From Anniella stebbinsi (Eukaryota > Chordata > Lepidosauria > Squamata > Anniellidae): 64,000 nt of DNA. The stretch covers positions 7,682,001 to 7,746,000 of the forward strand of contig JARDYH010000001.1 in the NCBI GenBank assembly GCA_029215795.1, written 5' to 3'. The first letter of the stretch is position 1. Every line of letters starts with the position of its first letter. Made by a program: the position numbers and the translations under genes. Of this stretch, positions 54,344-63,834 are shown one piece after another. The notes under the pieces are model-generated. The model was not told the DNA's origin and searched no databases. It saw nothing but the letters and a program-made list of their open reading frames with translations.

Positions 54344-56936
54344 TTTACTCTTTTTTAAGTAGCTAGCTGAGAAAGAAATTAGAGTCATGTCCCCCTGTGC
54401 CGTTACGCAGGCAGGGAATTTGCTGCCAAGCCTCTAATTCAGCATTGGGAGGATCTTTGCTTTAAGTGCTCAACTCAAAGGATGCCTTTGCTGCTTGGGC
54501 ATTTTTCTTGCAAGCCCCTACGCACTGTGTGCTGATGCAAACCAGCCCTTAGGGAGATCCTAAGAGGGCTATTCTGAATTCGCTTTCCGGCTCACACACG
54601 CCTGCGCCAGCTGCTCAGCCTGCCTGCCAGGAATGCCAAAGAGGTTTCTGGAAATGGGCAAACTCTGCCAGCCAGCGTCCAACCCAAGCAGAATATCGGA
54701 TGGCCGGGAAATTACGCGTGAGCTCCAGGAGAATGCCAGGGCTCTGCTTCTGAGGAAGCCTGACATAGGGATTGTGGACGAGGGGCTCTGATCCAGGCAG
54801 CAAGCCAGCTGCCCGCTGCTGTTCCATCCCCTTCCCCATGAATGGGGCCCATCTACTCTCTTCCCCCAGAGCCACTACTGCGGTGCCCTGACCCCAGCAT
54901 CTTTGGCTTAAAGGGATCCCACCATTGCTGATCCAAGTTCCCTTTCCTGGGCATCCCTTGGCTACTAGTCAGGCTGTGCGGTTGCCTGACCAAAGGGACT
55001 TTGAAAGCTGTCTCCTACTACGTCAGACCACTTCTCCATCTGGGCTGGTACGTCTGCTCTAACTGGCAGCGGATCTTCGGGGTCTCTGGTGGAGAAAGGT
55101 CTTTTCCTCGCCTACTACCTGAACCCATTTTAGATGGAGATGCCAGGAGGTTGAACCTGGGGACCTTTTGCACAACATAGCCGCACATAACAGAAACTGC
55201 TTTCAGATCCTTTGCGGGATCAAAACTGGCTCTGTACACAGGTGTCTCTCATAGCGGTTCCTTCCAGTTTATACCTTTACACGAGTGGGCAGATTCGCTC
55301 CAAAAAATCGAAACTGCGGTGCAAAAACCCTTTACAAGGGAGCAGGGCTTCTTCACTGGCACCTGGATCCTGCCCCCTTGTCCCTGCCCCCCCCCCCCCA
55401 TGGTTTATTGGTTGTTGTACCGTGACTGACAGTAGCGAACAACCTTGCCCCTGCTGAAGAGAATTGACTGACAACCTGGCTCCCTTTAGTGTGGTCCTGG
55501 TGAACCCAACATTGGCATTCCGCATTCCCGGCGTTCGCTTGTGCTGGCGCACTAGCGAAAGTCCGGTAAGCCGCTTTAGTGGCGTGTTTGTGCCACTAAA
55601 GACTGGGCCCTTTTCTTGGGGTATCGGGAGGCAGGACAGTACAACCACCAGCTTACCAAGTGGTTATGGGCAAGCCCCGATAAGTTACCACTTGAGAAAT
55701 GACAGTCTGTATTCTCTCCTTCTTAGGGATGGAGCTCGTGTCTCGGGTGCCAGTCCTGGGCATCCTTTGCGTTCTGACTCTGCCTTAGCCATCCAAGCTC
55801 AGAACTCCTTGTTGAAGCCGTGATCTCCTGCTCACCCCTTCTTTGCAGCCCCCAGAACAGCCCCACCTGCAGCCCTAGGTCCACTCCAAGGGCTCCATCC
55901 AGGGCCTTTTGTGTCTCGGAGCATGGGTTGAGGCGAGGGCCAAGCAAGCTCCTGCTCCATTCCAGCCTCATCACTTCGTTGAGAGTCAAGCAGGTCTTGA
56001 GCTTCCCAGAAGTGCTGGTTGCGTCTGCAGAGATACTTTGCTTGAGGGACAACCGTACCTTTAACCCCAACCCACTCTCTTTTTGTAGGTGCCATCCCTG
56101 TGACAGTGAGTGGCGGAATCGGGGGCGCTGCTTTCTGGCTGGCCGTCTACCCCATCGATTCGGTGAAGTCTCGGATCCAGGTGCTGTCCATGGCCGGACG
56201 CCAAGATGGCTTCCTGCTCTCCTTCCTGCACATCCTGCGGACAGAAGGTGAGCGCTTCCTGTAAGCTAAGCTATCCATGGCTGCGGATGGCTGCCAGTCC
56301 TGATGGCTGTAGGCCACCTCCTGGATCAGAGGTAAGGTCCCTCTGGACAGCAGGTGCTCCTGGGGAGGGCGACGGGATCTGCTTATGAGCTTCCCATGGG
56401 TGCATCTGGTTCACCACTGAGAACCAGGATGTTGGAATAGATGCGCCCAGCTTAGTCTGACCCAGCAATTCTCTTTTGCAGTGGGAAACAGAGTGCCTCT
56501 CCCAGGGTTGGCTGATGCTGTTTTGCTCCCAACTCACGGGTTGCCCTCTTTTTACAGGGAGGGAGTGTAGCTCAGAGGCAGAGAAACTGCTTTGCAAGCA
56601 GAAGGTCACAAGTTCAATCCCAGGCAGCATCTCCAGTTAAAAGGAATTGAGAAGTGAATGATGGGGGAAGTCTTTCTTTGTCTGAGACCCTGGAAAGCCG
56701 CTGATAGTCAGAGCACGGAATACCAGGCTAGATGGGAAAATAATCTGAGCTGGCTCAAGTCAGTTTTCTGTGTGTGCTTTTCTTTTCTTTTCTTTTTTGA
56801 TGTTGTAGGTTTTATGGCTCTTTACTGTGGACTGATGCCCACAGTGATCCGTGCGCTGCCCTCTAACGGCGCCTTGTTCCTTGCCTACGAAATGACTCAG
56901 AAAAAGCTGACCAGCCTAGCAGAGAGGGCAACCTGA
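49490..56936 (+). CDS. mitochondrial ornithine carrier-like protein, SLC25A15 family
   Basis: Mitochondrial inner-membrane carrier of the ornithine/citrulline type (ORNT). Six coding exons join in phase: 49490-49559, 52018-52276, 52763-52903, 53711-53883, 56089-56247 and 56809-56936, giving 309 residues (human ORNT1 has 301). All three signature motifs are present: [22 protein letters not shown] and [11 protein letters not shown], one per repeat, so six membrane helices are expected. [16 protein letters not shown] keeps the Arg that corresponds to ORNT1 R179, which is Gln in ORNT2. The N-terminus [20 protein letters not shown] differs from ORNT1 before the shared DLTAGAAGG. It is probably a paralogue of SLC25A15 rather than SLC25A15 itself, because of its position between NONO and ITGB1BP2. 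It has introns, so it is not a retrocopy. Substrate is inferred. Confidence 0.92.
49780..49990 (-). mobile_element. CR1 LINE 3' tail
   Basis: CATAGAATCATAGAATAGTT GAGCTGGAAGG is the typical CR1 end in antisense, then CATCCCTGACAGATGGCTGT. Confidence 0.85.
50220..51480 (-). mobile_element. L2-type LINE, 3' part of ORF2 and 3' region
   Basis: On the minus strand a broken frame reads [25 protein letters not shown], the L2 reverse transcriptase C-terminal block, and [12 protein letters not shown] near 50430. Two pieces may be separate copies (50220-50620 and 50680-51480). Confidence 0.65.
51498..51695 (+). mobile_element. tRNA-Ala-derived SINE
   Basis: Has an A box (TAGCTCAATGGTAGAGC), an Ala-type anticodon loop (TTTGCATG) and a B box (GGTTCAATCC). 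The 3' side does not pair with GGGCTGT, so it is not a working tRNA gene. A SINE body follows to CAGTTTCCTGGGTTCTTA. Confidence 0.8.
52018..52276 (+). CDS. SLC25A15-like coding exon 2 (first repeat)
   Basis: 259 nt, starting [20 protein letters not shown] after the TTTGCAG acceptor. An AG 22 bases upstream (CGCAG, at 51995-51996) would break the frame. Ends at CTCAG|GTATGA. Contains [20 protein letters not shown]. Confidence 0.93.
52325..52600 (-). mobile_element. CR1-type LINE fragment
   Basis: GCTGGATCAGAGCAAAGCCC, AATTCTGTTCACACTGGACC and GCGAATTCCATAGTTTAACT, with an L2-like AT-rich end near 52575. Lies right after carrier exon 2. Confidence 0.65.
52763..52903 (+). CDS. SLC25A15-like coding exon 3 (second repeat)
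   Basis: 141 nt encoding [20 protein letters not shown] and [19 protein letters not shown]. Donor CAG|GTACTT. Confidence 0.93.
53035..53620. mobile_element. possible retroelement remnant in a carrier-gene intron
   Basis: A 97-residue acidic minus frame (53315-53608) and an adjoining stretch with AATAAA near 53025 and a CTACAAAAGCTTTGTTTAGT end hint at an LTR element. No catalytic motif is visible and the class is unsure. Confidence 0.25.
53711..53883 (+). CDS. SLC25A15-like coding exon 4
   Basis: 173 nt encoding [20 protein letters not shown] and [20 protein letters not shown], then QAGQSKKEL. Donor CTGG|GTAAGA. Confidence 0.93.
54030..54190 (-). mobile_element. L2-like 3' region fragment
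   Basis: TTTTATTTTATTCACAGCAT TTTTAAC, a poly-C run, then GGAGCAGCTTAAAAGATCAA; resembles reversed LINE/SINE ends. Tentative. Confidence 0.35.
54302..54345. repeat. (ATT)n microsatellite
   Basis: About 44 bp in the intron after carrier exon 4. Confidence 0.95.
55120..55210 (-). mobile_element. tRNA-derived SINE fragment
   Basis: GGTTGAACCTGGGGACCTTT TGCACAAC is an inverted SINE head with its B box. Confidence 0.5.
56089..56247 (+). CDS. SLC25A15-like coding exon 5 (third repeat)
   Basis: 159 nt encoding [40 protein letters not shown] and FLHILRTEG. Donor GAAG|GTGAGC. Confidence 0.93.
56558..56775 (+). mobile_element. tRNA-derived SINE next to the last carrier exon
   Basis: GTGTAGCTCAGAGGCAGAG (A box), TTTGCAAGCAGAAGG and AGTTCAATCCCAGG (B box), then a SINE body like 51498-51695. 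It ends about 35 bp before the exon 6 acceptor. Confidence 0.75.
56809..56936 (+). CDS. SLC25A15-like coding exon 6 with stop
   Basis: 128 nt encoding [20 protein letters not shown] and [20 protein letters not shown], then TGA at 56934-56936. The acceptor follows a SINE by about 35 bp. No convincing poly(A) signal is visible before the LINE at 57.2 kb. Confidence 0.92.
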
Positions 56937-57169
56937 GGTCAGGACCACATCTCGGAGGAAGAAGGGCTCGAATGCGGGATGGAGAGAGCTTTGGACTGGA
57001 TGGCAACAGTCGACTCCTCTCAACGGGATCTTGGGAGATACGCCTGTCCCGAGAGAGAGCGGGGCTTTCTGGATTTCCAGGTGTCTGTCTGTGGGGTGGG
57101 AGCAGGTGGCAGCCTCAGATAGTTCTTTCTCAGCAGATGCCCCAAAGTCTTGAAGCGCAACCTGGTGGC

Positions 57170-57228
57170 TCCTAAAACAACGTCATGAGGAAACCATGTG
57201 ATGGGAATCAAGCAGAAGCATTCAAATC
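57170..57228 (+). repeat. direct repeat copy 1 flanking the LINE
   Basis: 59 bp that includes GAGGAAACCATGTGATGGGA ATCAAGCAGAA; matches 58005-58060 at 53 of 56 aligned bases plus a 3-base gap. Confidence 0.85.
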
Positions 57229-58004
57229 CAAATATAATTTATTACGGTCATAGACCAGCAGATTAAAAGTAGCTACAAATACAGCAATTGTTAAAAACCA
57301 ATTAAAAATAACAACAAGAAAACAAGTCAATAAGCAGCAAAGTAAAATGGATAGAATTACAACTATTATAAAAACGATCCAAGAGTCACGTATCTGAGAC
57401 ATAAAATATCCTAAACATGACAGTAATAGCGCCTCCACAAATGTTTGCTATCCTCAATTCATCATCATTTTCCTACAGGTGATAGCAGATGCACTGAATT
57501 GTGCTACACTGTATGTAATCTGAGAATTCCGATCTGATAATAAATACTCTAAGTAAAATGCTTCAGATCTTCCTGGTTTTTTAAGAAGAAGTGGGGTAAT
57601 TAAATCTCTGCGGAGGTCACGATAAAAAGGACAATGGAGTAGTACCTGGGCTTCAGTTTCTACACTTCCCACATCACATGGGCATAATTGTTCTTGGACA
57701 GGGATTTTATTATATCTGCCTTCCAGAAGTGCGGAAGGTAGAACATTTAGTCTGGCTAGCATGAAAGCTTTCCTATATTTGGGAATTGATAAGCTTAACA
57801 TATAGTTTGGCATTATAAATGCTCCTACATAGTTCTGATAATTGGGATAGCGTGGATAATTGGGATAGCGTGGAGCTAATCTCAGATGGTTTTGGAGGTC
57901 AGTGTCTCTGATTCTCTGTGTGATAGCCGCTTGAGCCTTAGTGTATCCCAAGACCTGTATGACGTCAGCCGAGAAGCCCAAATGCGGCAATTTTGTTGAC
58001 AGAG
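57229..58004 (-). mobile_element. LINE fragment with zinc-knuckle-like ORF end
   Basis: A 199-residue minus frame (57454-58053) contains RLNVLPSALLEGRYNK and CPCDVGSVETEAQVLLHCPF YRDLRRDL, typical of the C-terminal Cys-rich end of some non-LTR ORF2 proteins. Its 3' end, near 57229, is AT-rich. Clade not assigned. It is flanked by long direct repeats listed next. Confidence 0.6.
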
Positions 58005-58060
58005 TCCTAAAACGTCTTGAGGAAACCATGTGATGGGAATCAAGCAGAAACATTGAAATC
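58005..58060 (+). repeat. direct repeat copy 2 flanking the LINE
   Basis: 56 bp partner of 57170-57228 on the other side of the LINE fragment. The first 17 residues of the LINE-side frame fall inside it. Confidence 0.85.
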
Positions 58061-58429
58061 TTCGTGCATCATGATGTCCGTCTCTCTCTGTGTGTTCTTG
58101 ATAATGCAATCAAATTTAAAATTTCTGCACCCCCCCCCCCAGTCCACATGCAGTGTGTCCGTGCAACTGGCTGAAGGCAGCACCATAACAGAGACCAACT
58201 CAGCCAGTTTGCACACTCTCTTTTTTTAATCCATTCCATTTAATCTATTTTTTAAAATTATGATTATGATTATGATTATGATTATCTGGCCATGAGAATG
58301 TCCAGGTTTGTGTGGGATCTTGGAAACCCCAGAATTAAACTGAGTTTTTGAAACCCTTCTTTCTGTTCACTTTCTGTCCAGAATGAGTCTGTTTTTAAAA
58401 GATATCTCCCTGTGGTTGGCAGAGAAACC

Positions 58430-58545
58430 CTTCAATGGATGCTTTAAGGTGGATTCCTGCATTGAGCCAGAGGGTTGGACTCGATGGCCTTATAGGCCCC
58501 TTCCAACTCTACCATTCTATTATTCTTTCTGTCCACATGCGCACA
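58430..58545 (+). mobile_element. CR1 LINE 3' tail
   Basis: GGATGCTTTAAGGTGGATTC, GGGTTGGACTCGATGGCCTT and CCTTCCAACTCTACCATTCT match the CR1 end at 10675-11130. Confidence 0.8.
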
Positions 58546-58754
58546 CCTTTCCCTCACTGGGAGAGGGCCGGACGTCACTTCTGGTGGTGGCGGCGGCTCT
58601 TTCGCTGGTCCCTGTGCATGTCCAGGGAGGGCGGAGGCAGGATATTAATCCCTCACAAAGTTGCCTTTGCTGAATGCAGTCATGGATCTGTAATACTCAG
58701 AGATGGACCATCTAGAAGCAGATGCTGGTAGTGGTGGGAAAATCAGATTGATAG

Positions 58755-59975
58755 TCAAAGCAACAGAGTCTTGTGGCCCCTTAAAGAGAAACGAACTTAT
58801 TCTGGCAGGAGCTTTCTCGTGGACGATGCCCATCTCACCAGATACATGGAGTATTAACCTCAAATGAGCCGGTCTATATACACATGCTGGGGGAGGGAGA
58901 TGTAAACAGTGTTGTCGGAGGCAATTTAAATGCATAAAGGACAAACAGCCATGTTGGTCTTGAAGATGGCATTCACAAACACAGTTATCATTGGAATGGT
59001 GAATTGATTTGATGCCTTTGGTCTATTGACTGTAATAAAGGAATGATTGATTGGTGAATTGATTAACATATGCTATGTGATTCTTAAAAAGAAACTGCTT
59101 TGTCCTAATTCAAACGACAGAACATACAGTTGAATCTCTTGAGGGAGTACAATTCAACGATTTCCGGGTGAAATTCCTTTGTTCAAGAATAGCTACCTTT
59201 GGGTCATTGACAAGTCCTGAGAGGTTGGAATGTCCCATCCATCCATCCACCCACCCAACCACTCCATTCCTCTGGATTTCTGAATATTGGACTTTGCTGA
59301 TGTCAAATTTTGCTGCTACGGACAGCCATAGCCTTGACCCTTTCTGTCCAATACCGCTGTTTTGCCTTCAGTTGAACAGCAGATGCCAGAATGCCATAAC
59401 AGAGCTGAGGATCACTTTCTGTCAATCGCAACAAAGAGTCTTGTGGTCCCTTGAAGGCAAACACATTTCTCCTGGTACTCTCTACTTCACCAGATGCGCA
59501 AAGTACTAATTTCAAACTGGCAGATTTATATATGCACATGCTTGCTGTGTGTGTGAGTGGGATGTGTGTGTGTGTGTATTGTGTGTATGTTGTATGTTTT
59601 TGCTGTTTTAATTTTTGTATACTGTTTTTCATTGTTTTAATCCTATGTAAACCGCCCAGAGAGTTTCAGCTATGGGTCTGTATACAAATGAAATAAATAA
59701 ACTGTGTTGTCAGAGGGCATTGAAATGCAGAAAAGGACAGACACTGACAATTGCCATTCACAACAGTTGTTCCATTTTTTCCCCGACCTCAGTCCCCTCT
59801 GGCAACAACATTTGCATTTCTTCCCTCCCAGGATGTGTATACAGATCCGCCAATTTGAGTTAACACTTCTTGCATCTGGCGAAGTGCGCAGGGTCCGTGA
59901 ATGCTTATGTGTTAGCCTTTAAAGTGACACAAGGCTCTTTGTTGTTTGTTGCTGCAACAGACTAACAGGGCTGCT
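58755..59975. repeat. cluster of an unnamed interspersed repeat, two direct copies and one inverted
   Basis: AGAGTCTTGTGG recurs at about 58768 and 59437; the inverse ACAAGGCTCTTTGTTG is at about 59932. Copies also share TATATACACATGCTGG/TATATATGCACATGCTTG and GTGTTGTCGGAGGC/GTGTTGTCAGAGGG. The second copy is split by the L2 end at 59570-59698. Confidence 0.6.
59570..59698 (+). mobile_element. L2-type LINE 3' terminus nested in another repeat
   Basis: Ends AAACCGCCCAGAGAGTTTCA GCTATGG then AATGAAATAAATAA; a TG-rich stretch precedes it. Confidence 0.65.
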
Positions 59976-60297
59976 GCTGCTGCTGCTGTGGAATTCGTAA
60001 CAAGAGCCTTTGGATATTATGTCTATATGTGACTGCCCTGGCACGGCTGGGGCCCTCTTGTAGCTTGTGTGTACAGGTGTGAACACAGAAGAGGAGGTAC
60101 ATTCCAGCCAGCACAGGAAAATCAAAAGTGGTAAACCTTGCACTGTCTGCCTTGTCGGGCCGCCCCACGTGATGTGCCCTTCGCCCTCGCCGGGGGGGCA
60201 ACCCAACCCAACCCAACCTTGCCTGCTCCGGGAGGCCAAGTGGCTGCATGACCATCTTTGGGCCGGGCTCCAGTTGCAGGCCCTCCCCTTGTACGCC

Positions 60298-60317
60298 TGT
60301 TGCTAAAGATAGCAACA
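60298..60317. promoter_or_regulatory. perfect dyad resembling a MEF2 site upstream of ITGB1BP2
   Basis: TGTTGCTA and TAGCAACA are perfect inverted arms around AAGA. The centre CTAAAGATAG matches the MEF2 consensus at nine of ten positions. It lies about 120 bp before the ATG of a muscle gene. Function is inferred. Confidence 0.35.
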
Positions 60318-60438
60318 GTTCTGCGGCCGCCAGCTCCGAGCGCTGCCACAGCGAGGCACCCTGATTGACGGGGATGCCTGCCTGAGCATGAGCTGGGGCC
60401 TGCCCCACTTGCGAGCCGGAGACAGAGCCCAGCAGATC

Positions 60439-60502
60439 ATGGCTTTGTTGTGCTATAACAAAGGCTGTGGGCAGCAGTTTGACCCAGAGAAGAACACCCA
60501 GG
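60439..60502 (+). CDS. ITGB1BP2: ITGB1BP2 coding exon 1
   Basis: Encodes [20 protein letters not shown] and Q, 64 nt, to a GTAAGT donor in phase 1. This is the start of CHORD domain 1. Confidence 0.92.
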
Positions 60503-60788
60503 GTAAGTCAGCAGGGACAGGACAGCCGGGGTGCACGTGTCTCCATGGGAGCTTCCACAGACCTCAGCTTTAAATCTGCTGCAGGGGTTACAGCCTGTTG
60601 CAACAGACTTGCACTTTGGGATTCGCAGAGTGGTTTCGCAATTTCTGGGTGTGTAATATTGCCACAATCCAGTCTGGCTGTAGGCCTTTAACAACTGACA
60701 GGCAGGTACTACAGGTGGTGCTTCTTCCAGCACAGCGATAGAGAGCCCTCCTGTTGGATGTCTGCCTGACGCACAGTTCCAGGGACAG

Positions 60789-60838
<50 letters not shown>

Positions 60839-63768
60839 TAGGGAAAATCAACCAAGAGGACAGTCAGGGCCCAGGTATTGCTATGATCCAAATGATGCAT
60901 AGTTCAGCATCTGGGAGTGCCTTGAGGCTGCAACCAAGCACATGCCATGACACTCAAAAAGCAAAGAGAAGTGTCACTGAGCACATGCAGAGTTTCTGGT
61001 CCTGCTAAGTAACTACAGGAAGCCCTGTCTGGATCTAGGGGAGAACGGGGGAGGAATCTCCAAGGCAAAGAGCATGACTTCAAAAATACTTGGGTCATCC
61101 CTTGGTTTAAAAGTTGTGCTGTCTCAGGTACTGCCAGAGGCTCTGTGTGTGTGTGTGTGTGTGTGACGGGAGAGGATGGCTGGAGCCAGCTGCCCTGGTC
61201 TGCAGGTTGGGAGACCCACGTGAGTGTTCATGTCCCCGGCACGTGCCGGCATGGCCCCCCTGCCCTCTGCAAGTGTGTGCGAAGAAGGCATTGAGGCTTG
61301 CTTGGTCAGGAGGCGGAGGGTACACTTGCTGCCATGACTCCGACCCTGATGAGGAACATCCGTGGGTTCATCCCCAGGGCTGGGAATCTAGTGCTTTTTA
61401 GCCTGGCGTGTCCCAAAGAGGATGCGCCCCCAGGGCACAGGTGGGGGAGCACAAGCCCCAAATGTCCATGCTTCATAAATGCAGGGGAGAGGCAGGATGA
61501 GAAGTATTTGGGAAGAAACGGTCCCCTGCATGACTGTGGCAAGCGCAAAGGAGCATCACTCTGGTGCCTCTTGGGAGAGGGAGCCTCTTTGGAGGTGAAA
61601 CGCTGCAGGAATCTGTTCCTTCCAAGGGAGCTCTCCTTTCTCCGAGATGATCGCAGCGATCAGCACAGGGGGGCGCAGGATTAAACCGGTTAAAAATGAT
61701 CGTGGGGACGATCATTTTTAACTAGGTGCTGGGCTTCTTTGTCACAGACCCTTGCCCACGTTGTAGAACTGTCTTGCCCCAGCGTCCCTCGGCTGAGGAG
61801 TTAAACAGCTTTGAAATTGGTTTTAACGAGTGCCAGGTAGACGTGGGAGTGGTACGGAAAGAGACAGCTGCTGCTGCTGCTAATTCCAGCAGGCCTGGTT
61901 TCTCTCAGCAGACAGGCTGTCCCTTGGGTCTGTGAGGCCTACTTGAGTTTCCATGTTCCCTTCCAGTCTTTACTGGCAAGAATAGGCTGGGAGTGGGTCT
62001 GAATGTTGGATTAGGAGGATCACGGTCTTTGGGGAAATAAGTGCTTCTGCTGTTTTCTCCCCCCTCCCCCTGTTTTCAGATGCCTGCCTCCATCACCCGG
62101 GTTTCCCCATCTTCCATGACGCCTTGAAGGTGAGTGGCCCTGGCCGCACTCAGCAGGCGGCTAGCTCAGGTGGAGCTGCCTGAGCATTGTTCTCAGCAAG
62201 GACATATCCATTCCCCCCCCCACCCCCAAAGACCCATGTAGCTGTCCATACGCCTGGCATTGCACTGGGGAAAGTGGAAAAGAGGTAAGTGCAAGGAACG
62301 TGATCAGGGGGGTGCTGCTCAGGCACTTGTGGGGGGCTTCACAGAGGGGCTGGGTTTAGTAGTAGGGTGACCCTATGAAAAGGAGGACAGGGCTCCTGTG
62401 TCTTTAACAGTTGCATAGAAAAGGGAATTTCAGCAGGTGTAATTTGTAAGCATGCTGCACCTGGTGAAATTCCCTCTTGAACACAACAGATAAAGCTGCA
62501 GGAGCTATAGTAGAGTGACCAGATACAAAAGAGGGCAGGGCTCCTGCAGCTTTAACTGCTGTGATGAAGAGGGGATTTCACCAGGTGCTGCATGCTTGCA
62601 AATGACACCTGTGAAATTCCCTTTTCATCACAACTGTTAAAGATACAGGAGCCCTGTCCTCCTTTTCATAGGGTCACCCTATTAGTAGCCAACTGTTGCT
62701 TTTAGTGCCCAGGAAGGCTTGCGGGCAAAGTCAGTGTTTTCCTTCTGTGCCCACTGCCAGGCAAAGGGCTTTACCACCAGGATGGGCAGACCGTGTGGTG
62801 TGGGTGTGTTTGTAGAAACCCTTTCCCTGCATGATTCCCTGCATCATACCCTTTGCCTTCGTGTGATGATGGTAGCTTTAAAAAAGCATTACAACTCTAG
62901 CTATGAAATCTAAGACAGGCTTTCCCTGCTGATCACCGGAATTAAATTTCTGATTGCCCCTGGCATGCCCCCGGCAGCCATGTTTGTGGGCTTCTGTGTA
63001 GACAACTTATGTTCTGTTCTTGTACCCAGGGCTGGTCTTGCTGCAAGAAACGAACCACCGACTTCTCAGAATTCCTCTCCATAAAGGTGTGTTCTATGCG
63101 CCTCGCACTTTCCCAGGTGCTCTGTTGCCTCCAGAAGCTGCCTACCCCCTCTCCATGGCCTTGCCTGCTTCCTGGAAGCCAGGTTTGCTGTAAGCCAAAT
63201 GACGTTTGAGTCTGATCTCAATGACGTCATTTGTTTAACTTGTCTGATCCTGCCCTATAGCGGAGTTATAATGACATCTCCCTTTATTAAAATGCCCACC
63301 TGTTGCCTCAGGTAAAGAACAACAACTCAGAAGCAGCCATCCAAATAGAACGGCTACCTAAATTTGCAATTTGGCTGATGGGTCCCAAACGTTGAAATTC
63401 TGAAAACGTTGATGTCGGGAGACGGAAGTGTCAGTGTGTGATACTAACATGTTGATATGCAAATATGGAACAGATTCCTTGGATAGGGGTGCAGGAATGA
63501 ACATCTTGCAGCTGAGCTTTCTCAGTTTCATTGACAGAGCTTGTCACAGAGGGGAAATTCCTGATGTAGTTTCTGTAACGCTGGGGTAGCGGAACTGGGA
63601 CCAGATGCTGTGCATTTCATCCTCCAAGGGCTGCACCCGAGGGTATCACAGTAATGAGAAGCCTCCGGAGCCTGGAGAGGCCTTGGGCGAGCCAAAGGTC
63701 AAGATGAGGACTGAGATCATCGTCCAAGGGCCCAAGTCAGCAGAGATGATGGAGCGTGAGAGGCCCAG
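60439..63768 (+). CDS. ITGB1BP2: ITGB1BP2 (melusin), N-terminal part
   Basis: Melusin is a muscle protein with two CHORD zinc-binding domains and a CS domain; it binds integrin beta-1 and HSP90. Four coding exons are present: 60439-60502, 62080-62129, 63030-63086 and 63629-63768, giving 103 residues in one frame. The first CHORD domain (about residues 5-64) is complete, with Cys/His residues in [32 protein letters not shown] and KGCTRGYH. The ATG context (ATCATGG) is strong. The paralogue CHORDC1 starts very similarly (MALLCYNRGCGQRFDP), but the PKSAEMMERERP segment fits melusin PKSAETLRRERP, and the NONO neighbourhood matches human ITGB1BP2. The rest of the gene is beyond the right edge. Confidence 0.9.
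60791..60837. repeat. (CT)n microsatellite
   Basis: About 47 bp in the first ITGB1BP2 intron. Confidence 0.95.
61144..61167. repeat. (TG)n microsatellite
   Basis: About 24 bp of TG repeat in the first ITGB1BP2 intron. Confidence 0.9.
62080..62129 (+). CDS. ITGB1BP2: ITGB1BP2 coding exon 2
   Basis: 50 nt encoding [17 protein letters not shown] across the split Asp codon. Acceptor TTTTCAG, donor GTGAGT. Confidence 0.92.
62363..62681. mobile_element. foldback MITE in ITGB1BP2 intron 2
   Basis: A 319-bp element whose halves are inverted copies: TAGGGTGACCCTATGAAAAG at the left matches the right end in reverse, and similarity continues nearly to the centre (about 62510-62535). It is flanked by TTAGTAG at 62356-62362 and 62682-62688. 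No coding capacity, so a nonautonomous DNA transposon. Superfamily not assigned. Confidence 0.85.
63030..63086 (+). CDS. ITGB1BP2: ITGB1BP2 coding exon 3
   Basis: 57 nt, symmetric phase 0, encoding GWSCCKKRTTDFSEFLSIK. Donor GTGTGT. Confidence 0.92.
63629..63768 (+). CDS. ITGB1BP2: ITGB1BP2 coding exon 4, last one inside the window
   Basis: 140 nt encoding GCTRGYHSNEKPPEPGEALG and IIVQGPKSAEMMERERP. Ends in phase 2 at CCCAG|GTGAGC. The linker between the CHORD domains starts here. Confidence 0.9.
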
Positions 63769-63834
63769 GTGAGCTTGGGAGGAGGGAGAGGAGCCCCTCC
63801 TGGGTTTAGCCATGACTAGCTTGGAGGACATCAG

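Noticed and set aside
56560..56635. tRNA gene in the last carrier intron
   Set aside because: Same SINE family; stems do not close.
60439..63768. CHORDC1 instead of ITGB1BP2
   Set aside because: N-terminus alone is ambiguous, but PKSAEMMERERP and the position beside NONO favour ITGB1BP2.
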